Counted from the first letter of the stretch, positions 27,465 through 34,379 are shown. The stretch: DNA of 64,000 nucleotides from CAVVUC01 sp963751395 (GCA_963751395.1 CAVVUC010000002.1:62001-126000); one strand, 5' to 3'. Numbers and translations are program-made. The notes: generated by a model not told the origin, from the sequence alone.

Positions 27465-27791
27465 TCATTGGGATTGGTGTAACCTTGGATACATCTCCCA
27501 AGCGTAATCCCACTCGCTCCACATCGCTCCGAGCTTCCGAAGTAGGTCGAGCTTCTTCTGGTGGTTTTCTGAGCTATCGGTCTGGTGGGAACGCTCGCCA
27601 ACCTCCTCCACTAAGCCATCGCTGGTGATATGTGACGCAGACGGGTCAGCGGATTCGCGGTTAGCGTAGGCTGCGGCGAAAAGCTTGAAGAAGTCCCCGA
27701 TATACGGTTCTTGGCGGATGTAGCCCCGGATGCCGCTGAGATGCTGGTCCAAGTATTCGTTGATTCGGTTGAGTATTTCGTCGTTGGTCAT
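27465..27791 (-). CDS. Cassette-encoded small cytosolic protein, unknown
   Basis: A 108-residue acidic helical protein (MTNDEILNRINEYLDQHLSG ... KKLDLLRKLGAMWSEWDYAW). No signal peptide or known motif. A degenerate attC-like end (GCGGCCTAATC...GTTGAACCGC) lies between it and the next gene at 27440-27465. No convincing attC separates it from the gene upstream, so those two may share one cassette. Confidence 0.5.
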   Translation of the reverse strand: MTNDEILNRINEYLDQHLSGIRGYIRQEPYIGDFFKLFAAAYANRESADPSASHITSDGLVEEVGERSHQTDSSENHQKKLDLLRKLGAMWSEWDYAWEMYPRLHQSQ

Positions 27792-27827
27792 ATTTTGGGG
27801 TGAGCAGAGGTGATGCTTGACTGTGAG

Positions 27828-28781
27828 TTAGCGTTTCGGAACGACATACACGGGACTCGTCGAATACGGATTTCCGGCACCATATGGGTTGTTGATGCTG
27901 TCGGGAGAGTATTTGCTGCCGTAGCGTCCGTAAGGGTTCGAGGTCGAGTCCGGGTCGTATGGATTGGTGCTGAAACGGCCGAGATACCGACCATTCGAGT
28001 CATAGAGTTTTGGTGCCTCCGTCGCATATGGATTTGTCCATGACTTGTTGCTGTAGGGACTCCCGTATTGGCTGTAAGGGTTCATCAGTCCGTCGGCCTT
28101 GTAGGGACTGCCAGCACCATAGGGATTGGATAATGAATTCGGGTCGTAACGGCTCGCGGGAGAGTCGTAGCGTGGAGCGATGGCCGGTGCGGGAGCAGTG
28201 ATTGCCGGAGGCGCGTAGCGTGGCACGAATGCGGTTGAGGGAGGAACGGCAACGGAAGGCGGAAAAGCAGGAGCAGTCGGGGCGGCAATCGGAGCGGGCA
28301 TACGGCCTGTAGAACCTTGGGCAACTGAACTCTCCTGTGAAAGCAGGGAACTCAGAGACTCGCGTTGCCAGTCGGGTTGCGTGCCCGTGGCGCGTTTGAT
28401 TCGTGCAGCCGTCGAAACGCGTGCTTCGGCGTCGAGAAGCTGACTGAGGCTGTAGCTCTTGTAGTCCTTGTCCACCCCATAAGTCTTGAGGCGCTTCGCT
28501 GTGCCAAGTCGTGCCTCAATGTCGAGAAGCGTGCTGAGGGTATAGCTGCTGTAATCGAGTTCCAGGTTGTGAGCGGATTTGATGCGCTTGGCGGTTCCGA
28601 GTCGGGCCTCGATGTCGAGAAGCGCGCTCAGACTGAGTTTGTCGGGGTCAACCGTTACGCGGTGCGCTTGGAGAATCCGTCGTGCGGTAGAAGCGCGCAT
28701 TGAGGAGTCGTCGAACTGACTAAACGCGGCTGTCGAGGCGAGTAGCGAGGCTACAATGATGTGAACGAGAGACGTTTTCAT
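27828..28781 (-). CDS. Exported repeat protein with LLDIEARLGTAKRIK and NPYG repeats
   Basis: This 317-residue protein starts with a signal peptide (MKTSLVHIIVASLLASTAAF). Residues ~30-150 contain four ~31-residue helical repeats around LSxLLDIEARLGTAKRIK. A proline-alanine linker follows, then ~110 residues rich in NPYG, GSPYS and YDPDS repeats. Similar NPYG-rich proteins occur in other environmental integron cassettes and may form surface structures; the role is unknown. Confidence 0.6.
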   Translation of the reverse strand: MKTSLVHIIVASLLASTAAFSQFDDSSMRASTARRILQAHRVTVDPDKLSLSALLDIEARLGTAKRIKSAHNLELDYSSYTLSTLLDIEARLGTAKRLKTYGVDKDYKSYSLSQLLDAEARVSTAARIKRATGTQPDWQRESLSSLLSQESSVAQGSTGRMPAPIAAPTAPAFPPSVAVPPSTAFVPRYAPPAITAPAPAIAPRYDSPASRYDPNSLSNPYGAGSPYKADGLMNPYSQYGSPYSNKSWTNPYATEAPKLYDSNGRYLGRFSTNPYDPDSTSNPYGRYGSKYSPDSINNPYGAGNPYSTSPVYVVPKR

Positions 28782-28794
28782 GGTTGTGTGGTGT

Positions 28795-28944
28795 GTTCAA
28801 CGCCAGAACTGACCGACGCGGGCGGCCAGTGGCGTTGGAATTGGAAACTGACGTGGCCCGCCCGCGTTCGGTCCAGTGATTTTGTTCCAGGGGTGCAGTC
28901 GGAGGGCTCGTGCCTCGCCTCCGCTACACCCTTTATTGTTAGGC
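28795..28944 (-). other. attC-like recombination site (composite)
   Basis: It ends in GTTGAAC (R', 28801-28795 on the - strand). The arms pair as ACTG(G)ACCGA(A)CGCGGGCGG against CCGCCCGCGTCGGTCAGT, again with two extrahelical bases. Beyond it, 28890-28944 holds a second hairpin ending in GCCTAAC (R''), so the site may be two fused attC parts. Confidence 0.7.
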
Positions 28945-28951
28945 CACCTCA

Positions 28952-29359
28952 TTATCTGATAATCTTTGGGGGAATCACTGGCCAGCACCACTCATCGAAA
29001 ACTCGATACCACCAGTCATGGTCTGGCCCGACATGATTGAGCAGCACGACCTTCCTGCCCAAGTCCGTATCGACAAGAACGGCTGTATAAATACCGGGAA
29101 GACTGCCCGGAATGCTCACTTCCTGAACCTTCAAGATTTTGTGTGTCGTCACAAGCTTCCCATCTAAATCAGACCTCTGAAGAACTTTTGAAACAACCTG
29201 CTCTGTAGAACTGGTCGCAGCCAGACCAAGGCTAAAGTAATCGCCCCGCTCCCAAGAGTGGTCGGATGAAAGTCGAGAGACAAGGCGGTCAATCGAATCA
29301 GGTGTTGTGGCGCACCCAGCCAGAAGCCCTACGATTATGATAAATGGTGTGAAACGCAT
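28952..29359 (-). CDS. Cassette-encoded lipoprotein, unknown
   Basis: A 135-residue protein starting MRFTPFIIIVGLLAGCATTP: signal peptide and LAGC lipobox, Cys16 predicted lipidated. The mature part (DYFSLGLAATSSTEQVVSKV ... PGIYTAVLVDTDLGRKVVLL) is mixed alpha/beta. It sits between two attC-like sites, 1 base from one and 7 from the other: a compact single-gene cassette. Confidence 0.6.
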   Translation of the reverse strand: MRFTPFIIIVGLLAGCATTPDSIDRLVSRLSSDHSWERGDYFSLGLAATSSTEQVVSKVLQRSDLDGKLVTTHKILKVQEVSIPGSLPGIYTAVLVDTDLGRKVVLLNHVGPDHDWWYRVFDEWCWPVIPPKIIR

Positions 29360-29360
29360 A

Positions 29361-29487
29361 GTTCAACGATTAAGATCACCGATGAGCGCCGAAAGCAAGG
29401 CTTCGATGCTCAATGGGCGCTCGATGAATCCAACAGGCTCGAACTGGCACGGCGGGGCGCTCATTCGGTGCATCGTATTGTTCGGAC
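29361..29487 (-). other. attC-like recombination site
   Basis: On the - strand it runs from GTCCGAAC to GTTGAAC. The arms align as GAT(G)CACCGA(A)TGAGCGCC versus GATCACCGATGAGCGCC, i.e. perfect pairing apart from two extrahelical bases six positions apart. This is the clearest attC geometry in the array. Confidence 0.75.
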
Positions 29488-29504
29488 TTTTCATTGGTAT
29501 TCGT

Positions 29505-29837
29505 TCAAGATGCAGAGTCTGATTTTCTCCATCCGAAACCCAACCACCAAAAGAGAGCACCCAAGCTTCCATAAATCAGTCCACCAAATAGAAACGAAAT
29601 TCCCGTATTGATAAAACTCGACTCACCGATACTGGGGGTGTCCTGAAACCAAAGGAATACTGGCTTTAGCGGGAAATCAACGAAGTAGAGAACCAGCGTA
29701 TTGGCCCAATGTTCCGTGCCATCTGAAATCGTGAGGAGCCGCACGAAAACCGCTGCGGGAAAGAAACTGTGCAACAGGAACACCCAAAGCCCGATTTTGA
29801 TTGGTCGTTTCACAATCTGTCCGAACGTATAGGCCAT
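29505..29837 (-). CDS. Cassette-encoded membrane protein, unknown
   Basis: A 110-residue protein from MAYTFGQIVKRPIKIGLWVF with about three transmembrane segments (LWVFLLHSFFPAAVFVRLL; TLVLYFVDFPLKPVFLW; SFLFGGLIYGSLGALFWWLG). The start codon lies within the neighbouring attC-like site, so the true start is uncertain. No known family. Confidence 0.5.
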   Translation of the reverse strand: MAYTFGQIVKRPIKIGLWVFLLHSFFPAAVFVRLLTISDGTEHWANTLVLYFVDFPLKPVFLWFQDTPSIGESSFINTGISFLFGGLIYGSLGALFWWLGFGWRKSDSAS

Positions 29838-29922
29838 CCACGGCGGGGAGGGAAGCCCGAATTCGAAGAAGGACGCTACCCGCCGTTGGATGAGCCGGCT
29901 TGTTCGCTTTGAGTTGTATAAC
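29819..29922 (-). other. attC-like recombination site overlapping both neighbouring genes
   Basis: Arms CATCCA(A)CGGCGGG and CCCGCCGTGGATG (29892-29835) pair with one extrahelical A. Outer boxes are weak (GTTATACAAC and GTTCGGAC). The stop codon of the first cassette gene (29876) and the ATG of the next gene (29837) both fall within it. Confidence 0.5.
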
Positions 29923-30223
29923 GTCGTGGATTCGACATCCATCCACACAGGCTCACGATAAGAACAATAAGTAGAAATACGGACAGCCAATGACCTTGAC
30001 TGGATGTTGTAATGGTATCGGCAACCTTCATGTAACCGATTACGGAAGCAATCAAGGCGCATAAAAAAGGAATCGCCATCGGACGAGCAAAGTTGAGCGT
30101 CCAGCCCATGATGCCTAGCCGCTTCTTGACGACGATGCGCGGGTCTTCAGGCGCGAAGTAGAAAAACACAAGATGCCAGTTATCCGGGTTCCCATGCAGA
30201 GCGTTGAGGTCTTCGGTTTTCAT
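29876..30223 (-). CDS. DUF5808-containing membrane protein, first cassette
   Basis: A 115-residue protein. Start MKTEDLNALHGNPDNWHLVF at 30223 leads straight into a DUF5808-type core (NPDNWHLVFFYFAPEDPRI then VVKKRLGIMGWTLNFARP), followed by two transmembrane helices (IPFLCALIASVIGYM; LSVFLLIVLIVSLCGWM). DUF5808 proteins are small membrane proteins of unknown role. It is the cassette nearest the integrase, so probably the best expressed. Confidence 0.7.
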   Translation of the reverse strand: MKTEDLNALHGNPDNWHLVFFYFAPEDPRIVVKKRLGIMGWTLNFARPMAIPFLCALIASVIGYMKVADTITTSSQGHWLSVFLLIVLIVSLCGWMSNPRRYTTQSEQAGSSNGG

Positions 30224-30264
30224 CTCGGATTCCTTTCTTAGCGAACAAGTGATTATGCCAGTCT

Positions 30265-30461
30265 GGATAACACCCCAAAACAGGGTGTTATCCGACAAAA
30301 ACCGGGAATTCATTCGGGTGGCTGCTGGCATGACGGCTGAATTCATAGCAGGTTCGCGCCGGTCTTTGGAAGGATTTTACACTGATTTTTTGGTTGACCG
30401 TGTTCAGAATGGCCGCTCATTTTGTCGGCTATCACGCCGAAATGGGGTGATAGCCGACAAA
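30265..30461. promoter_or_regulatory. Putative attI/promoter region with two inverted repeats
   Basis: Between the integrase and the first cassette lie two inverted repeats: GGATAACACCC/GGGTGTTATCC (30265-30275, 30283-30293) and TTTGTCGGCTATCAC/GTGATAGCCGACAAA (30421-30435, 30447-30461). Both right arms fit GGTGWTAKCCGACAAA, so four related half-sites exist. The second hairpin ends 2 bases before the integrase ATG. TTGACC at 30394-30399 could be a -35 box for the integrase. A regulator site or integrase-binding site is inferred. Confidence 0.5.
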
Positions 30462-30463
30462 CC

Positions 30464-31231
30464 ATGATTACACTCTCAAATGAGACCTTGGTGGCATTCG
30501 ATAGGCGGATGGATCGATCTGGTGTGGCGGCTGTAGAACGAGAGGATTACCGGAAATGGGTGAGGTTCTACCTGGATTTTTGCCAAAAATACGGGCATTC
30601 GCCCCGCTCCTTCTCCAGCCTTGATCCGTTCCTCGCTAAATTGGCCTCCAAAAAACAGCCTGTTGATAGGCTGCAACAGGCCTCGGATGCGGTCAGGCTG
30701 CTAATCGGCCCGGCCTTCGTGCGGCAAGAGTTCGGTGCAACTGCGGTCGTGGACCGGCGCACTGGCTCGTCTGCGGAGAAGGGAGGGCAACGAACCGCTA
30801 GCCCGGGGATCCCTGCGGCGGGTTCGGGCGTCGGACGTGGCGCTTCTTGGGAGACCGAATATCGCGAGCTGGAAGGGGCGATCAAAATGCGGAATTACTC
30901 GGGGAAGACTCTATCCACTTACCGGATGTGGGTGCGGAAGTTTCAATCGTTCGTGAGAAGCATGCCCTCTTCGAAACTTGGCGGGGAGGAGGCGAAGCAA
31001 TTTCTGAGCGATCTGGCCGTCCGCCATGAGGCGGCCGGTTCAACGCAGAATCAGGCGTTCAATGCGCTCCTGTTTTTTTACCGGCATGTGCTCGGACGGG
31101 AATTTGGAAAACTCGAAGGCGTGGTGCGGGCTGCCCCGGAGAGAAAACACTTGCCGCCCGTGCCAGAGGAACTTACCGAATTTCCTTCACCTCCATCGCG
31201 TCGAGCCGGTCATTGGCCAGATAAGCCTTGA
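30464..31231 (+). CDS. Integron-type tyrosine recombinase, truncated (no catalytic domain)
   Basis: From ATG 30464, the protein has two N-terminal SAM-like core-binding regions; the second (YSGKTLSTYRMWVRKFQSFV ... STQNQAFNALLFFYRHVL then GREFGKLEGVVRA) matches integron integrases closely in my recollection. The catalytic domain with the R...HxxR...Y residues should begin after VRAAPERKHLPPV, but the sequence turns into an unrelated tail (FPSPPSRRAGHWPDKP) at ~31180, where the phage segment begins. It is therefore inactive unless helped in trans. It is divergent from the cassette genes, the normal integron layout. Confidence 0.75.
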   Translation: MITLSNETLVAFDRRMDRSGVAAVEREDYRKWVRFYLDFCQKYGHSPRSFSSLDPFLAKLASKKQPVDRLQQASDAVRLLIGPAFVRQEFGATAVVDRRTGSSAEKGGQRTASPGIPAAGSGVGRGASWETEYRELEGAIKMRNYSGKTLSTYRMWVRKFQSFVRSMPSSKLGGEEAKQFLSDLAVRHEAAGSTQNQAFNALLFFYRHVLGREFGKLEGVVRAAPERKHLPPVPEELTEFPSPPSRRAGHWPDKP

Positions 31232-31307
31232 CGATCTGCCCGGCCCGGTGGCTTTCCAGATCACCGCGCGTCGCCCGATGTGACGCTGACAAGAATCGCT
31301 TTGCCAT
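31173..31307 (-). CDS. Small open frame at the phage/integron junction
   Basis: A 44-residue peptide (MAKRFLSASHRATRGDLESH ... VKAYLANDRLDAMEVKEIR), overlapping the ruined 3' end of the integrase. The IVKAYLANDRL stretch recalls the start of MucR-type regulators but is too short to judge. Possibly a phage gene truncated by the insertion. Confidence 0.25.
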   Translation of the reverse strand: MAKRFLSASHRATRGDLESHRAGQIVKAYLANDRLDAMEVKEIR

Positions 31308-31380
31308 TCTCCCCAAGCGAACACACCTTCGGACGGCTCTCCAAGTTCCGCCGACTAGCCAAGGACTACGAGTTCCGCAC

Positions 31381-31393
31381 AAAAGTTACTTTT
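31381..31393 (-). promoter_or_regulatory. Start-associated palindrome AAAAGTAACTTTT at the island border
   Basis: On the - strand the TAA stop of the small membrane protein lies within the palindrome. No gene start follows it: the expected next late gene (tape measure) is 10 kb further left, beyond the integron segment. The island thus begins right at this motif. Confidence 0.65.
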
Positions 31394-31547
31394 TGAACCG
31401 CTCGGCGATTGTCAGCAGCTCCGACAGGATGATCTTCGCCTCCTCCATCATCTTGATCGCGGCGTCGGTGACAAACAGGAGCACGATAAAGCTCATCAAC
31501 ACTGCCACGAACACGCAGGCGACAAGGACGAGAATTGCGATCTGCAT
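31386..31547 (-). CDS. Small single-pass membrane protein
   Basis: A 53-residue protein: one N-terminal transmembrane helix (IAILVLVACVFVAVLMSFIV) followed by an amphipathic helix (AIKMMEEAKIILSELLTIAE). It is one base downstream of the preceding gene and ends in the start-associated palindrome. It lies in the tail-gene region; the role is unknown. Confidence 0.6.
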   Translation of the reverse strand: MQIAILVLVACVFVAVLMSFIVLLFVTDAAIKMMEEAKIILSELLTIAERFKK

Positions 31548-31548
31548 G

Positions 31549-31821
31549 CTATCGGAGGTAATTCGGATGATCGTGCGGCAGTCCCATGTTGCGGATGATG
31601 CGGTCGGTTTCCGTCATCTCGCGCTCCGGTGAGGGGGACGCATCTGGCTCGCTGATGCCTTCTGCGGCATCAACGTGGCCGCCTACAGCGCTCTCTGCGG
31701 TCTCAACGGGGTCGGCTACAGCGCCCTCTGCGGCCTCAACGGAGCCGGCTACAACGCCTTCCGTGGTTTCAGTTCCAGTTTCAGGGTTTGCACCCTCGGT
31801 TTTGTTGGTTGGTTTTTTCAT
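31549..31821 (-). CDS. Small acidic protein built of VAGxVEAAE repeats
   Basis: A 90-residue protein from MKKPTNKTEG. Its centre has three ~15-residue repeats (VAGSVEAAEG / VADPVETAES / VGGHVDAAEG), encoded by DNA related to the dispersed REP-like family. The C-terminus (TETDRIIRNMGLPHDHPNYL) looks like conserved sequence. The ATG directly follows the T-run of the terminator at 31822. Unknown function. Confidence 0.55.
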   Translation of the reverse strand: MKKPTNKTEGANPETGTETTEGVVAGSVEAAEGAVADPVETAESAVGGHVDAAEGISEPDASPSPEREMTETDRIIRNMGLPHDHPNYLR

Positions 31822-31865
31822 AAAAAAACGCACCCCCGCCGGGTGACTAATCCGGCAAGGGTGCG
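31822..31865 (-). terminator. Rho-independent terminator within the late gene cluster
   Basis: On the - strand CGCACCC (31865-31859) pairs with GGGTGCG (31835-31829), with inner pairing GCCGG/CCGGC, followed by seven T (31828-31822) and then the ATG of the next gene. It could attenuate transcription after the tail chaperone genes. Confidence 0.75.
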
Positions 31866-31913
31866 TCCGTCGAATCGCCGGATGTATGAACAAACCGGCG
31901 GGAGGAAAGTAGG

Positions 31914-32279
31914 TCAGTTCTCAGGACTTGGCAACCCGTCCCTGCGCTGGAGCCGCTCCTTGAGCAGGGCGGCACGATACTGGAAATTCGGATTGGCGTG
32001 GCTTTGCGCGTCGCGGGGATCGTCCTTTGCCTTCTTGCGGGCCATGTCGTGCTCGTAGCCCTCGCGCCTTCCTTTTTCGAGGTAATGGCCGAGGACGACG
32101 GCCTTGTTCTCATGGCTCTCAGCCTGCCATGTGGCGAGCGTGTAGCCGCCCCACGCGATGGCCGCTTCGAGTTGATGGTATTCCCAGGAGGCATCGGGAC
32201 AATGCGATTTCTCGCCCGGTTTCCAGTCTCTCAGACCCCGGCAGGACTCGCCTCGGAGCTGCCGGTGGAGGTAAAAACC
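31914..32279 (-). CDS. Tail assembly chaperone frameshift extension (GT-like, -1 frame)
   Basis: This frame has no proper start of its own. It is entered from the upstream chaperone by a -1 shift at TTTTT (32277-32273), giving residues YLHRQLRGESCRGLRDWKPG and onward to PSPEN: 119 residues added to 140, about 259 in total. Its helical, charged composition (ATWQAESHENKAVVLGHYLE then KGRREGYEHDMARKK) suits a tail chaperone extension that contacts the tape measure. Position before the tape measure (apart from the island) follows the lambda G/GT pattern. Confidence 0.65.
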   Translation of the reverse strand, partial: GFYLHRQLRGESCRGLRDWKPGEKSHCPDASWEYHQLEAAIAWGGYTLATWQAESHENKAVVLGHYLEKGRREGYEHDMARKKAKDDPRDAQSHANPNFQYRAALLKERLQRRDGLPSPEN

Positions 32280-32692
32280 GCGCCTTCGATCGGGTTGGCG
32301 GTGATCTCCAGAATCGCGCTGTAAAGCCCCTCGATGATGCCGATGGGCAGTTTGCCGTAGAGCGATTTCACCTGCGCGTCGAGCGTCTCGCCGTCGATGT
32401 GAAAGTCTTTCAGGCACCGGCGGAACACCAGCACCCGCTTGCGGCGTCGCAGTGCTGCGAGGCGGTCGAGATAGACCGGGTCGTTCTCGTCGTATTCCTG
32501 CGAGTTCGGCTTCTTCGGCGCGACGATGGAGGCGTCGATCTTGTCGATCTCGCTCGATTCGTCGCCGGTGAGCGGACGGATTTGCAGGCGGCACTCCTGC
32601 TTGTTGAGGGTGAAATCGTAAAACCGCTCGCCCATCGAGAGGTCAACAAGCGATTGGAAGTCGAGGAGTTTGCGGGACGCGGGTTCAGTCAT
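32231..32692 (-). CDS. Phage tail assembly chaperone (G-like)
   Basis: A 153-residue protein from MTEPASRKLLDFQSLVDLSM. The order (tail proteins, this gene, a -1 overlapping frame, then a tape measure) is that of tail chaperone G in siphophages. The sequence is helical with a basic stretch (AALRRRKRVLVFRRCL) and ends GSSEASPAGV. Identification is mainly by context and the overlapping frame. Confidence 0.6.
   Translation of the reverse strand: MTEPASRKLLDFQSLVDLSMGERFYDFTLNKQECRLQIRPLTGDESSEIDKIDASIVAPKKPNSQEYDENDPVYLDRLAALRRRKRVLVFRRCLKDFHIDGETLDAQVKSLYGKLPIGIIEGLYSAILEITANPIEGAVFTSTGSSEASPAGV
32238..32277 (-). promoter_or_regulatory. Putative -1 programmed frameshift signal
   Basis: On the - strand: slip site GGTTTTTACC (T run 32277-32273), seven-base spacer, then hairpin CCGGCAG (32265-32259) pairing with CTGCCGG (32244-32238) around a 14-base loop, all just before the 0-frame stop TGA (32233-32231). 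A single TTT codon can re-pair perfectly one base back. Confidence 0.55.
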
Positions 32693-32777
32693 GCGGTCAG
32701 GATTAACCGTTTGTGCGAAAATGTCAACTTGCCTTTTTTGTTTCAATGCGAATTTTAACTTGCATGAATGCTCTGCA

Positions 32778-33060
32778 AACGCCAACGGCGTTCGATCCTT
32801 CAGCCCAGGGTTTCGCGCCGCGCGCCACCCTGGGGACCGTGACGAAGAACAGGACAAAACCCTGAAAGGGTTTCATCCTCCGCAAGCCGGGCGCGATGGA
32901 TTCAACCCATTCAGGGTTGGTTCGCATTTTGTATCCATTACCCAAGGCAGGTTGCCAGTGCCCCCCGGCACTGCCCTCCGGGCTGCCTGCGGCAGGCTAT
33001 GTCGCTCCGCTCCATTGTTCCTCGCAACCCTGGGCTGATGGATGGAACGCCGTTGGCGTT
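32778..33060. mobile_element. MITE-like element with 35-bp inverted ends
   Basis: The ends 32778-32812 and 33026-33060 are inverted copies matching at 33 of 35 positions. The outermost 16 bases AACGCCAACGGCGTTC are themselves near-palindromic and identical in both ends; CAGCCCAGGGTT forms the inner part. The 213-bp interior codes for nothing convincing and has further short inverted repeats. No clear target duplication is visible. It lies between two late genes. Confidence 0.55.
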
Positions 33061-33090
33061 CTCGCGGCATGACTGTGTAAATCGTATGAC

Positions 33091-33573
33091 TCATGCGACC
33101 GGCACCTCGTAGCGCACCGTGGCCGCAAGGGTCAGCATTCGCACCTGCATCCCGGCCATGTTCTGCGGCGACGGCCCGTGAAGAATCTGCGGATGCGTGA
33201 GCCCGGGCTGTGTGATTTCCTGCGGGCCGATTTGCAGGATGTATTTGAGCAGGTCGGCGATCTCGCGGGCCTTGAAGTCGTTGGTCTGCATGGCCTCGCC
33301 CGCGTTCTTCACCCGCACGAACAGATGGAACAGGCGGTTTTCCCGCACCTCCATCGAGGTCGCCGAGCGGTTCCAAAACTGCCGGTTCTGCGTGTCGGCA
33401 AAGACGACATGAATCACCGGCTTCGACCAGTCGGGCAGCGCCGAATTGAACAGCACGGCGCACTCGGGGAACCGCACCGGCGGGTCGAGATGCTCCCCTC
33501 CGTCAAAGTAACTTTTAAGGAAATCGTTCAGGATCTTCTGGACGCTCTTTTCGGTCTGGATGGGAGTGATCAT
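33091..33573 (-). CDS. Phage neck/tail-completion-type protein
   Basis: A 160-residue protein (MITPIQTEKSVQKILNDFLK ... PPVRFPECAVLFNSALPDW ... FHLFVRVKNAGEAMQTNDF ... MLTLAATVRYEVPVA). Length, a single domain and place just before the tail chaperones suit tail-completion or minor tail proteins. LKSYFD near residue 19 is encoded by a near-copy (12 of 13) of the AAAAGTWACTTTT palindrome. Confidence 0.5.
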   Translation of the reverse strand: MITPIQTEKSVQKILNDFLKSYFDGGEHLDPPVRFPECAVLFNSALPDWSKPVIHVVFADTQNRQFWNRSATSMEVRENRLFHLFVRVKNAGEAMQTNDFKAREIADLLKYILQIGPQEITQPGLTHPQILHGPSPQNMAGMQVRMLTLAATVRYEVPVA

Positions 33574-33676
33574 GGGGCACTTTTGATTTTGGATTTTAGA
33601 TTTTGGATTCTTGATTTCTGTAGCTGGGGACGCTGACCCCGTGTTTCATACTTCTTCCTTCATACTTCATCCTTGC

Positions 33677-34309
33677 TTAGAAGGGTGCTTCGATGGTGTG
33701 GCCTTTCGCCGCCATCGCGACGTATTCCCGCCAGTGGCGTCTGGCCTTCGCCATGAGCGCGTTGCGCCACGCGCCGAGCAGGTTTTGGTAGTTCTCCTCG
33801 ATCAACTTAAACTGCTGCTCGGTGAGGTAGGCGCGAATCTTGTCGTGCGAGCGCGACGAGCGTCCGGTGAACATCGCCCACCAGACGCGCTTGGCGATTT
33901 CCATGGATTCGCGGCCCGTGTCGCGGTCGTCGGTCTGCTTGCCGGTGCTGTCGCCGCCGACGCCCGCCTCCACCCATTCCTTCACGGTGTCGAGGCCGAA
34001 GATGCCGGGAGCGGGGCCGGCGATGACTTCCATCTGGCCCTGAGTGGCGCGGCGCAGGCGAATGGCGAGCCCGACCCGCTCACCATCGAACAGCTCGGTC
34101 ACGATCAAATCCGAGAGGGCGTTCACGCGATAATCCCAGTCGCCCTCGCTCACGTTGCCGGGTTTCAGCAGCGTGAGTTCGCGCACGGTGACTTCGGCGC
34201 ACAGGGCGCGGTATTCGCCGGCGCGCAGCTCCCAGTGATCGACGGGGCGGGCGATGCGCGCGCGGGCCGCTTTCAGTTGCGCGATGACATCAGGAAGGGT
34301 GAGGGGCAT
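33677..34309 (-). CDS. Phage structural protein, unknown (neck region)
   Basis: A 210-residue protein from MPLTLPDVIAQLKAARARIA; longer starts would run through the heptamer array. It has a helical C-terminus (AYLTEQQFKLIEENYQNLLG then AWRNALMAKARRHWREYV). Position suggests a head-tail connector. No family recognised. A GATTTTGG array and a degenerate REP hairpin (33623) lie in the 100-base gap downstream. Confidence 0.45.
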   Translation of the reverse strand: MPLTLPDVIAQLKAARARIARPVDHWELRAGEYRALCAEVTVRELTLLKPGNVSEGDWDYRVNALSDLIVTELFDGERVGLAIRLRRATQGQMEVIAGPAPGIFGLDTVKEWVEAGVGGDSTGKQTDDRDTGRESMEIAKRVWWAMFTGRSSRSHDKIRAYLTEQQFKLIEENYQNLLGAWRNALMAKARRHWREYVAMAAKGHTIEAPF

Positions 34310-34310
34310 C

Positions 34311-34378
34311 AGGTTGATGGTTGATGGGAAGAAGTCGAAGCACCAAAGGCGAAGCCGTTCCATCAACCAAAGTCCGTC
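34311..34378. repeat. Heptamer array plus GAAGCACCAAAGGC unit
   Basis: Two TTGATGG heptamers are followed by a ~40-base unit containing GAAGCACCAAAGGCGAAGCC and then inverted heptamers (CCATCAACC). The same composite recurs at 36821-36895 and 37447-37580; 61440-61505 and 63211-63290 carry variants. It fills junctions between late genes. Confidence 0.75.
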
Positions 34379-34379
34379 G

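Noticed and set aside
27788..27827. attC between the NPYG-repeat gene and the next cassette gene
   Set aside because: No R'/R'' pair or paired arms could be found; the two genes may share a cassette.
32690..33090. Possible small genes in the 400-base gap
   Set aside because: Frames here cross the inverted-repeat element and have no independent support.
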